Assembly (NCBI RefSeq): GCF_016812035.1
Contig: NZ_CP069178.1
Span: 558,001 to 622,000, forward strand
DNA from: Bulleidia sp. zg-1006
GTDB taxonomy: Bacteria; Bacillota_I; Bacilli_A; Erysipelotrichales; Erysipelotrichaceae
Reading direction: 5' to 3'
DNA: 64,000 nucleotides
Part shown: in pieces, positions 53,588 to 62,195 of the stretch
Position numbering within the stretch: the stretch's first letter is position 1
Layout: each line of letters begins with the position of its first letter
Program-made: the position numbers and the translations under genes
Notes under the pieces: generated by a model
The model's database searches: none
Seen by the model: only the letters and a program-made list of their open reading frames with translations
Told to the model about the DNA's origin: nothing

Positions 53588-55789
53588 ATGGAAAAGTTTA
53601 AGAAAAGTTGGTCTTTTTTTGGAAAGACAATTACCGTAGAAAATGGTGAAATCGCAAAACAAGCTGGTGGAGCTGTCATTGTTCGATATAATGACACGAC
53701 AATTCTTTCCACCGCAACCGCTAGTTCGCAAGCGAAAGATACAGATTTCTTTCCGCTAACGGTTTTATATCAAGAAAAAATGTATGCGGCAGGTAAGATA
53801 CCAGGTGGTTTCTTAAGAAGGGAAGGACGTCCAAGCGAACATGCGACCTTAACAGCACGTTTGATTGACCGTCCCATTCGTCCTTTATTTGCGGAAGGTT
53901 TCCGTAATGAAGTACAAGTTGTTAATACTGTTTTATCCAATGATCCAGATGCAAGTAGTGAAATGGCATCCTTATTTGGTTCTTCTTTAGCTTTATGTGT
54001 ATCTGATATTCCTTTTAATGGACCAGTGGCAGGTGTGCAAGTGGTTCGTGTTAATGGTGAATTTTTAATCAATCCAAGCATGGAAGAAAACGCGAAAGGG
54101 GATTTACATCTAACCGTTGCCGGTACAAAACAAGCTATCAATATGGTTGAAGCAGGAGCAAAGGAAGTTTCAGAAGAAACAATGTTAGCAGCCCTACAAG
54201 CAGGTCATGATGCAATTAAGATTCTTTGTGAAATTCAAGAAGAAGTTATCGCAGCTTGTGCAAAGGAAAAGATGGAAGTAACTCTATATGAGATTGATCA
54301 AAAGATTAAAGCTTATATAGATGAACATGGTGCTAAGCATATTCAAGAAGCTGTTTCAATCAAAGGAAAATTAGAACGCTATTCAACGATTGATTCCTTA
54401 ATTGAAGAAATGGTTCAAGCCGTTTCTGAATGGGATTATGAGACAGAAGTGGATAAGAATAAAGCAATGAAACAAGCCCATGAATATGGCGTGGAGATTG
54501 AAGCTAATGAAGTTCGCCGCTTGATTTCCGAAGATAAAGTGCGCCCTGATGGTCGTGCCTTAGATGAATTACGTCCTTTAGACAGTCAGGTGGATTTATT
54601 GCCTAGAGTCCATGGTTCAGCTTTATTTACCCGTGGTGAAACACAAGTTCTTTCGGTTACAACTTTAGGACCTTTAAGTGATGCACAAATGATGGATGAT
54701 TTAGGTATTGAAGAAGAAAAGAGATTTATGCACCAATATAATTTCCCACCCTTCTCAGTTGGGGAAGTTGGTCGTATGGGTTCTCCGGGGCGTCGTGAAA
54801 TTGGTCATGGTGCTTTAGGGGAAAGAGCCTTAGCTCAAGTTTTACCAAGCGAAGAAGAATTTCCTTATGCGATTCGTACATCAGCCGAGGTATTGGAATC
54901 CAATGGTTCTTCCTCACAAGCTTCGATTTGTGCGGGTACGATGTCTTTAATGGCTGCTGGTGTACCAATTAAAGCCATGGTAGCTGGGGTTGCGATGGGA
55001 CTTATCACCGTAGGTGATACGTATTCAGTATTAACCGATATTCAAGGCATGGAAGACCATTATGGTGATATGGATTTTAAGGTAGCTGGTACGCGTGATG
55101 GAATCACGGCATTACAAATGGATATTAAAGTAACCGGTATTTCACAAGATATTTTAAGAGAAGCTTTAGCCCAAGCTTATAAAGGTCGTATGCAGATATT
55201 GGACAACATGGAAGCGTGTATTAGTGAGCCAAGAGCGGATGTATCGAAGTGGGCGCCTAAGATGGATCGTCTAATCATTCCTGAGGATAAGATTCGTATC
55301 GTTATTGGTAAAGGTGGCGAAATGATTGATAAGATTATCGCAACTTGTAACGATGTTAAGATTGATATTGAAGATGATGGATCTTGCGTCATTTACCACA
55401 TGAACCGTGAAATGATTAATAAAGCGAAAGAAATGATTGAAAACTTAATCAAGGAAGCGAAAGTTGGTGAAGTTTATGAAGCAACGGTTACAGATGTTCG
55501 TGAAAGCTTTGCATTTGTGAACTTATTTGGTAATGTGGATGCTTTATTGCATGTATCACAATTAGCTTGGGAACGGGTTGAAAATATCAAAGATAAAGTG
55601 CATGTTGGTGATCATATTCAAGTCAAGGTCATTCAAGTAGACGATGCTGGCAAAGTGAAGGTTTCAGCGAAGGAACTTTTAGAAAAACCAGAAGGTTATG
55701 TTGAGCCACAACGTAAGCCATTTAAATCACAAAAATCAGAAGGTGAAACACGCGTCTTTAGAAAGAAGAAAGAAGAAGAGAAGGTTTAA
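53588..55789 (+). CDS. pnp: Polyribonucleotide nucleotidyltransferase
   Basis: 733 residues: two RNase PH domains (first start TITVENGEIAKQAGGAVIVR, second with RGETQVLSVTTLG and the phosphate-binding SNGSSSQAS), then KH (VIGKGGEMIDKIIATC) and S1 domains (VGEVYEATVTDVRESFAFV). It degrades RNA 3' to 5' with phosphate. GTGGAG supports ATG 53588. It ends at a terminator whose loop holds the stop codon. Confidence 0.97.
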   Translation: MEKFKKSWSFFGKTITVENGEIAKQAGGAVIVRYNDTTILSTATASSQAKDTDFFPLTVLYQEKMYAAGKIPGGFLRREGRPSEHATLTARLIDRPIRPLFAEGFRNEVQVVNTVLSNDPDASSEMASLFGSSLALCVSDIPFNGPVAGVQVVRVNGEFLINPSMEENAKGDLHLTVAGTKQAINMVEAGAKEVSEETMLAALQAGHDAIKILCEIQEEVIAACAKEKMEVTLYEIDQKIKAYIDEHGAKHIQEAVSIKGKLERYSTIDSLIEEMVQAVSEWDYETEVDKNKAMKQAHEYGVEIEANEVRRLISEDKVRPDGRALDELRPLDSQVDLLPRVHGSALFTRGETQVLSVTTLGPLSDAQMMDDLGIEEEKRFMHQYNFPPFSVGEVGRMGSPGRREIGHGALGERALAQVLPSEEEFPYAIRTSAEVLESNGSSSQASICAGTMSLMAAGVPIKAMVAGVAMGLITVGDTYSVLTDIQGMEDHYGDMDFKVAGTRDGITALQMDIKVTGISQDILREALAQAYKGRMQILDNMEACISEPRADVSKWAPKMDRLIIPEDKIRIVIGKGGEMIDKIIATCNDVKIDIEDDGSCVIYHMNREMINKAKEMIENLIKEAKVGEVYEATVTDVRESFAFVNLFGNVDALLHVSQLAWERVENIKDKVHVGDHIQVKVIQVDDAGKVKVSAKELLEKPEGYVEPQRKPFKSQKSEGETRVFRKKKEEEKV

Positions 55790-55801
55790 CCTTCTCTTTT
55801 A
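55778..55801 (+). terminator. pnp terminator with stop codon in the loop
   Basis: GAGAAGG and CCTTCTC pair around TTTAA, which contains the TAA stop, and four Ts follow. Confidence 0.75.
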
Positions 55802-55815
55802 TCAAGAGGGAATTT

Positions 55816-56472
55816 ATGGCAAGAATGCGAACAAAAAAATGGGCAATGCCTTGGATTGAAGAACATGGTGATTTAATTCTTCAAGATCCTCGCCCTTTAA
55901 AGGGAAAATGGAAAGAAAAACTACATAGTCAAAAACTACATTTAGAAATAGGATCAGGAAAAGGTGCCTATTTAAATCAAATGGCAACTTTATACCCCAA
56001 TGATGCTTGGGTAGGAATTGAAAAAGAAGTGGCGGCGATTGCGATGGCTGCTCGTTATAGTTATGAAGAAAATCCAAATTCTTTTAATAATAAAGTTTTT
56101 GTGCTAGGCGATGCGGATCAAGTACTAAATTGGTTTGAAGCAAAGGAAATTCATAGTTTACACTTAAATTTCTCAGATCCTTGGCCTAAAAAATACACAC
56201 ATAAAAGAAGATTAAGCTCACAAAAATTCTTAGAACGTTACCAAGTTATCTTGGAAGATGATGGTGAAATCATTATGAAAACGGATAATAAAGGTTTATT
56301 TGAGGACAGCTTGGTGTATTTCAATGAATCTGGCTTTCTTTTAAAAGAAGTATCGGTAGACTATCGAAGAAATCAACATCCAGAAGATGCGATTACAGAA
56401 TACGAACAACGTTTTATGGATTTAGGACAGCCGATTTATCACTGTATTGTGCAGAAAAATAAGTTAGAATAA
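55816..56472 (+). CDS. trmB: tRNA (guanine-N7)-methyltransferase
   Basis: 218 residues. SAM binding is in LHLEIGSGKGAYL, the acidic loop VGIEKEVAAIAMAA follows, and the TrmB signature LNFSDPWPKKYTHKRRRL-type stretch and the C-terminal TEYEQRF are present. It methylates G46 of tRNA. AAGAGGG precedes the ATG. It is 26 bases after pnp. Confidence 0.94.
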   Translation: MARMRTKKWAMPWIEEHGDLILQDPRPLKGKWKEKLHSQKLHLEIGSGKGAYLNQMATLYPNDAWVGIEKEVAAIAMAARYSYEENPNSFNNKVFVLGDADQVLNWFEAKEIHSLHLNFSDPWPKKYTHKRRLSSQKFLERYQVILEDDGEIIMKTDNKGLFEDSLVYFNESGFLLKEVSVDYRRNQHPEDAITEYEQRFMDLGQPIYHCIVQKNKLE

Positions 56473-56476
56473 GAGT

Positions 56477-57106
56477 ATGAAAAAGTTGCTCTTATTTTTA
56501 CTGACCTGTGTTTTGCTTGGCTGTTCTTCAAACATTCATTGGCAACAAAAAATACCGGTTTTAACAAGTTCCAACAGTAATGTATTCCAAAAGAGCTACC
56601 ACTTTTATATACCAAGTTCAATAGGACGTTTTGAAAGCAATGGGGATAGTTATGTTCTGGATTATCAGGGTACAAAGTTTCAAATGACCTTTAATCTTTC
56701 AACAGTGTTATTTGATTATAAAGAACCATTCTTGAAGAAGCCGCAGTTTAAAGGGGAATATATAGATGTTCATCAGGACAAACAAATGTATTTGGTTTCT
56801 TATGAAAAGCTTGAAAATCAAAAGTATTATTTGATTTATGAAAGCCCGGCTTTTATTGGTACAAGTATTTGTGAAAAGGTTGAAATGGCTGCCATTGTAA
56901 GGACGATGGTGCAGATTTCACAAAGTTTACAGGTGGATAAAAAGACCTTGCAAGAACAGTTTGTAAAGATTGACCGTAAAAAATACATAGCCGATGCGAT
57001 TCCTTTTTTTGAAAAGAAAGTCGCAAAAGAAGGGCGTATTGAAGATTTATTTAGCAATAACTTAGAGGAAAGTGAAAAGAAGATGGTTGAGCATAAAGGT
57101 GATTGA
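56477..57106 (+). CDS. Predicted lipoprotein of unknown function
   Basis: 209 residues. A short signal peptide ends in the lipobox Leu-Leu-Gly-Cys (Cys16), so the mature protein is lipid-anchored outside the membrane. The rest is a soluble, mixed alpha/beta domain without recognised family. It starts four bases after trmB and is probably co-transcribed. TAAGAGT before the ATG is a weak ribosome site. I cannot assign a role. Confidence 0.75.
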   Translation: MKKLLLFLLTCVLLGCSSNIHWQQKIPVLTSSNSNVFQKSYHFYIPSSIGRFESNGDSYVLDYQGTKFQMTFNLSTVLFDYKEPFLKKPQFKGEYIDVHQDKQMYLVSYEKLENQKYYLIYESPAFIGTSICEKVEMAAIVRTMVQISQSLQVDKKTLQEQFVKIDRKKYIADAIPFFEKKVAKEGRIEDLFSNNLEESEKKMVEHKGD

Positions 57107-57172
57107 TTTTCTTTTACAACTTTTTAAATATAGACTAAAATAGTAAAGTACATAGGAAGGGCTGAAAATTCT

Positions 57173-57892
57173 ATGATTAAGAAGATACAAAATTTATTAT
57201 TTGAAGATGAAATACCGGAAGAATTAGAAAATGAGACGGTTGAGAAGGAAGAAGAAAAAGCAAGTGTTGTGGAAAAGATAGCGGAACCAATCGCACCAGT
57301 TCAAGAAAAGAAAGTGGTAACACCGGTTGTTCCGGTAGAAGAAGAAAAAATTGTTGAAACACCAAAGCCATCTTTTCCTAACATCACAATTGATGATAAG
57401 AAAGCTAGTGCACCGGCAAAACGTATGAAAAAAGAAAGTCGTAAGGTGAGTGAAACAAAATCTTTTGATTACAAATTTCAACCTGTCATTAGTCCTATTT
57501 TTGGTGCAAATGAAAAGGATGTTGATGCCTTGAAATCAACTGCTTCAAAACTAAATGAGAAAGAAAAGAAGAAGCATATGGAGAATGTGACAACGATTCT
57601 TTCACCAATGTGGGGTAGTGAAGGAAATAATCCTATTCACAATGTTAAAGAAGAAGTGAAGGAAACACCTTCGAGTGTGTTATTAAATGATTCCCAAATC
57701 GATGATGAAATTCCTGAGTTCTCCTTGGATGATATTTTAAATGAGCGTGATAAGGTTTATGGCAAAGTATCGGCAGGGGATACAATGTATGATAGTGAAA
57801 GTGGTGTTTTTCCGCAATTAAATTTATTTGATGATGAGCTGGAAGATGCAGAAGATTCCACAACGGTTATTAAAAAAACGATGAAGCATTAA
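57173..57892 (+). CDS. Acidic, low-complexity protein with two SP-x-x-G motifs
   Basis: 239 residues, very rich in Glu, Lys, Val and Pro, probably disordered, with no membrane segment. Two short hydrophobic motifs stand out: FQPVISPIFGA (about 103-113) and TTILSPMWG (about 142-150), i.e. a repeated Ser-Pro-hydrophobic-aromatic-Gly pattern, perhaps binding sites for a partner. An acidic C-terminal part (DIL, FPQLNLFDDELEDAED) follows. Similar proteins occur near cell-division genes in some Bacillota as I recall; unverified. AGGAAGGG precedes the ATG. Confidence 0.65.
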   Translation: MIKKIQNLLFEDEIPEELENETVEKEEEKASVVEKIAEPIAPVQEKKVVTPVVPVEEEKIVETPKPSFPNITIDDKKASAPAKRMKKESRKVSETKSFDYKFQPVISPIFGANEKDVDALKSTASKLNEKEKKKHMENVTTILSPMWGSEGNNPIHNVKEEVKETPSSVLLNDSQIDDEIPEFSLDDILNERDKVYGKVSAGDTMYDSESGVFPQLNLFDDELEDAEDSTTVIKKTMKH

Positions 57893-57899
57893 GGTATTT

Positions 57900-57981
57900 A
57901 AAGAGGATGAGATGAAGTACAGCTCCAAAAGTTAGTTTGATGGTCAACTTTTGGGGTTCAGTTCAGAGTATCCTCTTTTTT
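57900..57981 (+). terminator. Large nested terminator structure
   Basis: AAAGAGGAT pairs with ATCCTCTTT across about 60 bases that contain an inner 9-bp stem, CCAAAAGTT with AACTTTTGG (57925-57954). Ts follow the outer right arm. It ends the preceding gene and is bigger than a normal terminator. Confidence 0.7.
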
Positions 57982-58025
57982 AATTGAATCTTTGAAAATG
58001 TTTTAATGATTTTCATTACATTTAA

Positions 58026-58054
58026 TTGAAAGTGTTTACAAATATCTTTATAAT
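58026..58054 (+). promoter_or_regulatory. Promoter with cre-like operator, DUF948-YtxH-ccpA operon
   Basis: TTGAAA (58026-58031) and TATAAT (58049-58054) are spaced by 17 bases. TGAAAGTGTTTACA (58027-58040) differs from the CcpA operator consensus at one position and covers the -35 box. Since ccpA is the third gene of the operon, autoregulation is suggested. Confidence 0.72.
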
Positions 58055-58074
58055 ATTAAATAGAGGTAGACTAT

Positions 58075-58407
58075 ATGGATGCATTATTGAATGATTTACA
58101 ACTAGTATGTGCAAAATTACTACCTGTTTTAGGGGTAGTGGTTTTGGTATTTATCTGTATGGTTTTAAAGCGGTTGATTACCTTATTAGAATCCATCAAT
58201 AAAACAGTGAACCAATTAGAACCGACAATGAAGTTGGTGGATGAAAGTCTTGAAAAAGTACAAGCTCCTTTGGACACAACTGTTAAGTATTCTAAGAGCT
58301 TAGATTCTATTCATGATAAGGTATCTTCAGCTGTATCAAAAGCAAGTAAAGCGGTTAGTGACAATTTGAAAAAGAAAAAAGAGGAGGGAGATTTAAATGA
58401 CAAATAA
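58075..58407 (+). CDS. DUF948 family membrane protein (YtxG-like)
   Basis: 110 residues: one N-terminal membrane segment (VLGVVVLVFICMVLKRLI, about 20-37) followed by an amphipathic helical region, the DUF948 layout. In Bacillus, ytxG and ytxH lie near ccpA in the same order, and this synteny supports the call. AGAGG precedes the ATG. It overlaps the next gene by 11 bases. Function unknown, possibly stress or envelope related. Confidence 0.75.
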   Translation: MDALLNDLQLVCAKLLPVLGVVVLVFICMVLKRLITLLESINKTVNQLEPTMKLVDESLEKVQAPLDTTVKYSKSLDSIHDKVSSAVSKASKAVSDNLKKKKEEGDLNDK

Positions 58408-58936
58408 GAATGAAAACTATGATGATTCTTTTGAAAACATCGAAAAAACGGTTGAAGACCTAAAAAAGAAGTTACAGCAGTTAGAGGAAGAAAAAGCAGA
58501 ATCTTTCGAGGAAGATGATGTTCCAAGGGAAGTGAATTTGTTTGAAGAAATGAAACAAAACACAAAGGAATTAAAGGAAGAAACGTTTCAAAAAGTCGAA
58601 GACTTAGAAAAAAAGATAGCCGACAATGAACAATTCCAAAAGACGCTAGCTTACATCAAAGAACATGCGCGTAAAAGTCGTCAAAAATTATCGAATACTT
58701 GGGATGACGTTCAATCGAGTGAACAATGGAAAACTTTATCAGCTAAGGCAAAAGAGGGTAAAGAACAATTTGGAAAAAAGGTTCTGCCTAAAGTGGAAGA
58801 AGGCGCTAAAATCATTTTTGATAAATCAAGAGAAGTCATCCAAAGTGATTTTGTTCAAGATACTTTTACAAAGGTTAAAGAAGTTGGCGAAACAATTTGG
58901 CATAAAATCCAAGATGAAATAAATGATAAGAAATAG
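58397..58936 (+). CDS. Charged helical protein in YtxH position
   Basis: 179 residues, nearly all predicted helix, rich in Lys and Glu, with apolipoprotein-like repeats (KAKEGKEQFGKKVLPKVEEG). It has no clear membrane segment, unlike typical YtxH. GAGGGAG precedes the ATG within the DUF948 gene. It ends nine bases before ccpA. Its role is unknown; the position between a DUF948 gene and ccpA matches YtxH. Confidence 0.65.
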   Translation: MTNKNENYDDSFENIEKTVEDLKKKLQQLEEEKAESFEEDDVPREVNLFEEMKQNTKELKEETFQKVEDLEKKIADNEQFQKTLAYIKEHARKSRQKLSNTWDDVQSSEQWKTLSAKAKEGKEQFGKKVLPKVEEGAKIIFDKSREVIQSDFVQDTFTKVKEVGETIWHKIQDEINDKK

Positions 58937-58945
58937 GGTTTGAAT

Positions 58946-59944
58946 ATGAAACGTGTAACAATTTATGATGTCGCTCGTGAAGCGAATGTGTCCTTAGCAA
59001 CGGTATCTCGTGTTATCAATGGTTCAAATGTGGTGAAAGCACCAACGCGTGAAAGGGTTGAAAATGCGGTTGAAAAGCTAGGTTATAAGCCAAATGCGAT
59101 TGCGCAAGGCTTAGCTCTACAGAAAACAACAACAATTGGTTTGGTTGTTCCAGAAGCTTCTTTCACGTATACTGGTCAAATTATCAACGGTTTAATCGAT
59201 GTCGCTAAGATTTATAATTACAACATTATGTTGCATACGATTACAGATGGTATTACGGATTTGAATTCAGTGGTGGAAGATATTATTAAATCCCATGTAG
59301 ATGGGGTGATTATTTTCAATGATAAATTAAGAGCCGGTGATATGGTTGCTTTAAATCGCTATAATATTCCTGTCGTTGTGATTGGCAACAAAATTGAAGC
59401 GAAAGATGTATGTTCAGTTTATGTAAATATTGAAAAAGCTATTTATGAACTGGTGATGAAGTATCTTGAAGAAGGTAAGGAAAATATTGCAATTTTAGAA
59501 GATCGCAAAAATCCACAACAATATCAGCATATCTTACAAGGAGCAAAGAAGGCTTTTGTTTCTAAGGGTAAGGAATTTAATGGTCAGTTGAATTTACCGG
59601 CCGGAACCCGCACTTCGTATGGCTTTTTAAAGGATTGGTTAAAGAATCATCGTTATGATTTGATGATTGGCTATCGCGATTCACAAGCTATGGCGATTAT
59701 CAATGCTGCAAGAGAAAATAATATTTCAGTCCCAGAGGATATGGAAGTGGTTTGTATCTTAGATACAAAATACAACACTATTATGCGTCCACAGGTATCC
59801 TCATTCTCGATTCCGTCTTATGATTTAGGGGCTGTATCTATGCGCATGATGACCAAGATGCTACAAAGAAATGAAAATGAAGATCGTGAAGATTCGATTG
59901 AATTGAGTTATTTATTTACATCACGTCAATCAACCAAAGAATAA
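58946..59944 (+). CDS. ccpA: Catabolite control protein A (LacI family)
   Basis: 332 residues. The LacI-type helix-turn-helix and hinge are TIYDVAREANVSLATVSRVI (5-24) and following residues to about 60; a periplasmic-binding-like effector domain follows. With HPr-Ser-P, CcpA binds cre sites. ATG 58946 is chosen over an in-frame TTG two codons upstream. The downstream neighbour is tyrS, as in several Bacillota. Identification as ccpA rather than another LacI protein rests on N-terminal wording and context. Confidence 0.85.
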   Translation: MKRVTIYDVAREANVSLATVSRVINGSNVVKAPTRERVENAVEKLGYKPNAIAQGLALQKTTTIGLVVPEASFTYTGQIINGLIDVAKIYNYNIMLHTITDGITDLNSVVEDIIKSHVDGVIIFNDKLRAGDMVALNRYNIPVVVIGNKIEAKDVCSVYVNIEKAIYELVMKYLEEGKENIAILEDRKNPQQYQHILQGAKKAFVSKGKEFNGQLNLPAGTRTSYGFLKDWLKNHRYDLMIGYRDSQAMAIINAARENNISVPEDMEVVCILDTKYNTIMRPQVSSFSIPSYDLGAVSMRMMTKMLQRNENEDREDSIELSYLFTSRQSTKE

Positions 59945-59984
59945 AGATTGAAAACCTTGTTTGGTTTTGTTAAAATACTCCAAA

Positions 59985-60196
59985 AGCGTTGAAGAGAAGA
60001 AGTACCATTTGGAAGAATTGTAGAGAGAGCTTGTTCGGTGAAAAAGCTTGTTTGGAAGAATTGGGAATACATCTTGGAGCTATTTATCTCAAAAGGTAAA
60101 TCGTTAGCCTGCGTTAAAGGTAGTTAAGGGCATAGATAAATCTATGAACTAAGGTGGTACCGCGCAATAGCGTCCTTAGAATGAAGGGCGCTTTTT
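59985..60196 (+). promoter_or_regulatory. T-box riboswitch of tyrS
   Basis: A leader of about 210 bases carries a specifier loop with TAC (60068-60070, in GAATACATC), the T-box AAGGTGGTACCGCG at 60151-60164, and a terminator AGCGTCCTT/AAGGGCGCT followed by Ts (60169-60196). TAC is a tyrosine codon, so the leader should sense uncharged tRNA-Tyr. Confidence 0.93.
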
Positions 60197-60218
60197 ATAT
60201 GCCCTAGAAGGAGAAAAT

Positions 60219-61469
60219 ATGAATTTTTTAGAAGAATTACAATGGCGAGGATTAGTTAAAGATTACACAGATTTAGAAGCTTTGCGGAAACAATTAGAAA
60301 AGCCGACAACGGTTTATTGTGGTTTTGATCCAACAGCCGATTCTTTACATGTGGGTCATTTACAGCAGATTATGCTATTACGTCGTTACCAAAAGGCCGG
60401 TCATCATGTTCTAGCCTTAGCAGGGGGATTTACTGGCATGATTGGTGATCCACGTCCAACAACGGAAAGAAAATTATTGCGACATGAGGATGTTTTACAC
60501 AATGTGGAATGTATTAAACACCAATTGGCAATGTTTATTGACTTTAAGGGTGATAACGCTGCCGTGATGGTAAACAATAATGATTGGTTGGAAAAGATGA
60601 CAACCTTGGATTTTTTACGTGATTTTGGTAAGCAATTCAATATCGCTTATATGCTACAAAAAGACACAATTAAAAAAAGAGTAAACACCGGCTTATCTTA
60701 CTTAGAATTTTCTTACACTATTTTACAAGCCATTGACTTCTATCATTTATTTAAGGAATACAATTGTCGTGTGCAAATTGGTGGATCGGATCAATGGGGT
60801 AATTTAACTTCCGGCATGGATTTGATTAAGAAGCTAGAGGGCAATGATACAGAGGTCTTTGGAATTACTTCACCACTAATCACGAAAAGTGATGGTTCTA
60901 AGTTTGGTAAGAGTGAAGGGAAGAATATTTGGTTAGATCCAAGCCGTACGAATGCGTATGAATTCTATCAATTCTGGCTGAATACTCCAGATGATGCAAT
61001 TGTAGATTATCTGAAACGATTAAGCCTAAAGTCGCCAGAAGAAATTGAACATTTGGCACACTTGGTTGAAACAGAACCAGAAAGAAGAGAAGCACAAAAA
61101 GCCTTAGCAAGTGAACTAACAACTTATGTTCATGGACAAGAAGGTCTTGAGAAAGCTTTGCGTATTTCAGAAACTTTATTCTCAGGTGATTTTATGACTT
61201 TAAGTTCGGCGGAATTAAAAGAGGGATTAAGTGATGCTAAGAAGGTATTAGTGGATAGTGGTATTGGTATCTTAGATGCTTTAGTAGCAGCGGAAATTTG
61301 TAAGTCGAAATCGAATGCTCGTCAACTAATTCAACAGGGTTCTATTTCGATTAATGGTATTAAAATTCAAGCGATTGATGGCATTTTGGTCAAAGAGGAA
61401 GCGATTGATCAGGAATTTATGATTTTAAAAAAAGGTAAGAAGAACTACTATATTGTGGAATTTAAATAG
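60219..61469 (+). CDS. tyrS: Tyrosine--tRNA ligase
   Basis: 416 residues, class I synthetase. The HIGH equivalent is HVGH in ADSLHVGHLQ, KFGKS replaces KMSKS, and the tyrosine pocket has YMLQKD and QIGGSDQWGN. A C-terminal S4 domain (from about 350) binds tRNA. AAGGAG precedes the ATG. A radical-SAM remnant begins right after its stop. Confidence 0.96.
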   Translation: MNFLEELQWRGLVKDYTDLEALRKQLEKPTTVYCGFDPTADSLHVGHLQQIMLLRRYQKAGHHVLALAGGFTGMIGDPRPTTERKLLRHEDVLHNVECIKHQLAMFIDFKGDNAAVMVNNNDWLEKMTTLDFLRDFGKQFNIAYMLQKDTIKKRVNTGLSYLEFSYTILQAIDFYHLFKEYNCRVQIGGSDQWGNLTSGMDLIKKLEGNDTEVFGITSPLITKSDGSKFGKSEGKNIWLDPSRTNAYEFYQFWLNTPDDAIVDYLKRLSLKSPEEIEHLAHLVETEPERREAQKALASELTTYVHGQEGLEKALRISETLFSGDFMTLSSAELKEGLSDAKKVLVDSGIGILDALVAAEICKSKSNARQLIQQGSISINGIKIQAIDGILVKEEAIDQEFMILKKGKKNYYIVEFK

Positions 61470-61856
61470 ATTCTCCAATTGATTTCAAACCCATTTCTTT
61501 CAATCAATCCAAACGTTACACTGATATTCAAACTTGTAGTGGGGGGGAAGAGTGGTATTGTAGTTTTTACAGATGGTACTGTTGGAATTTGTGAAAGGCT
61601 TATTAGAAATGACTTAAAAGTCGGAAACATATATAAATCCAGTTTGTTTGATATTTGGGACTCAATTAATCTAAAGAATATAATTGAGCCAAATAGAGAA
61701 CTATTTAAAAATACAGAGTGCTATTCGTGTGAAAAATTTAAAGAATGCGTATATGGAAAAGGGATTTGTTATGTTAGGGCAAAAGTTATATATGGAAATT
61801 ATTATTCAATAGATCCCTTTTGCCCAAAATCTAATAGTAATCAAAGAATGAGCTAA
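61470..61856 (+). pseudogene. C-terminal fragment of a radical SAM/SPASM protein
   Basis: From the tyrS stop one frame reads SPIDFKPISFNQSKRYTDIQ then TCSGG; at a run of seven G (61541-61547) it must shift to continue KSGIVVFTDGTVGICERLIR and a cysteine-rich end (ECYSCEKFKECVYGKGICY, then DPFCPK). With six G the two parts join into one frame. The Cys pattern and the DG-V-x-x-C box are those of a SPASM domain binding auxiliary iron-sulfur clusters. No SAM-binding CxxxCxxC part and no start codon with ribosome site are present, so this is a broken gene. A TTG start gives an open frame of 125 residues but is not believable. Confidence 0.72.
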
Positions 61857-61874
61857 TTTTATGGGTGGAATTAA

Positions 61875-62009
61875 TTGGGTAAGTTTTATTATAAATGCGA
61901 CATGAGTTGTTTTACAGTGGAAGAAGATTCAAAAGCAAAAAAGGAATATACAAATTGTTTCAAAGATATAGCAAGAATAGTATTGGATTTAAGACGTCAA
62001 ATGAAATGA
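61875..62009 (+). other. Short Cys-containing open frame in the decayed region
   Basis: A TTG-started frame of 44 residues reads GKFYYKCDMSCFTVEEDSKA and continues with KEYTNCFKDIARIVLDLRRQ. No ribosome site is seen. Just after it, in another frame, MIENYFNKAT and LDSFLSHMFDNTGVYG are interrupted by stops, so the whole stretch to about 62100 looks like a degraded gene of foreign origin. I cannot name the family. Confidence 0.35.
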
Positions 62010-62154
62010 TTGAAAATTATTTTAATAAGGCTACTTAAGTATTAGATAGTTTTTTGTCACATATGTTTGACAATACTGGAGTTTATGGTGAAACAGACCA
62101 TTAGAGGGCTTGCTATTTTGGAATAAAACAGGTAGACTATAGTCATAGAAAGAA

Positions 62155-62176
62155 AAGGAGTGCTTCGGCACTCCTT
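62155..62176 (+). terminator. TTCG-capped stem-loop before rimP
   Basis: AAGGAGTGC and GCACTCCTT pair around TTCG. The following bases are only moderately T-rich, so it is a terminator of the remnant region or an upstream element of rimP. Confidence 0.65.
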
Positions 62177-62195
62177 CTATTGTGTATGGAGGCTT

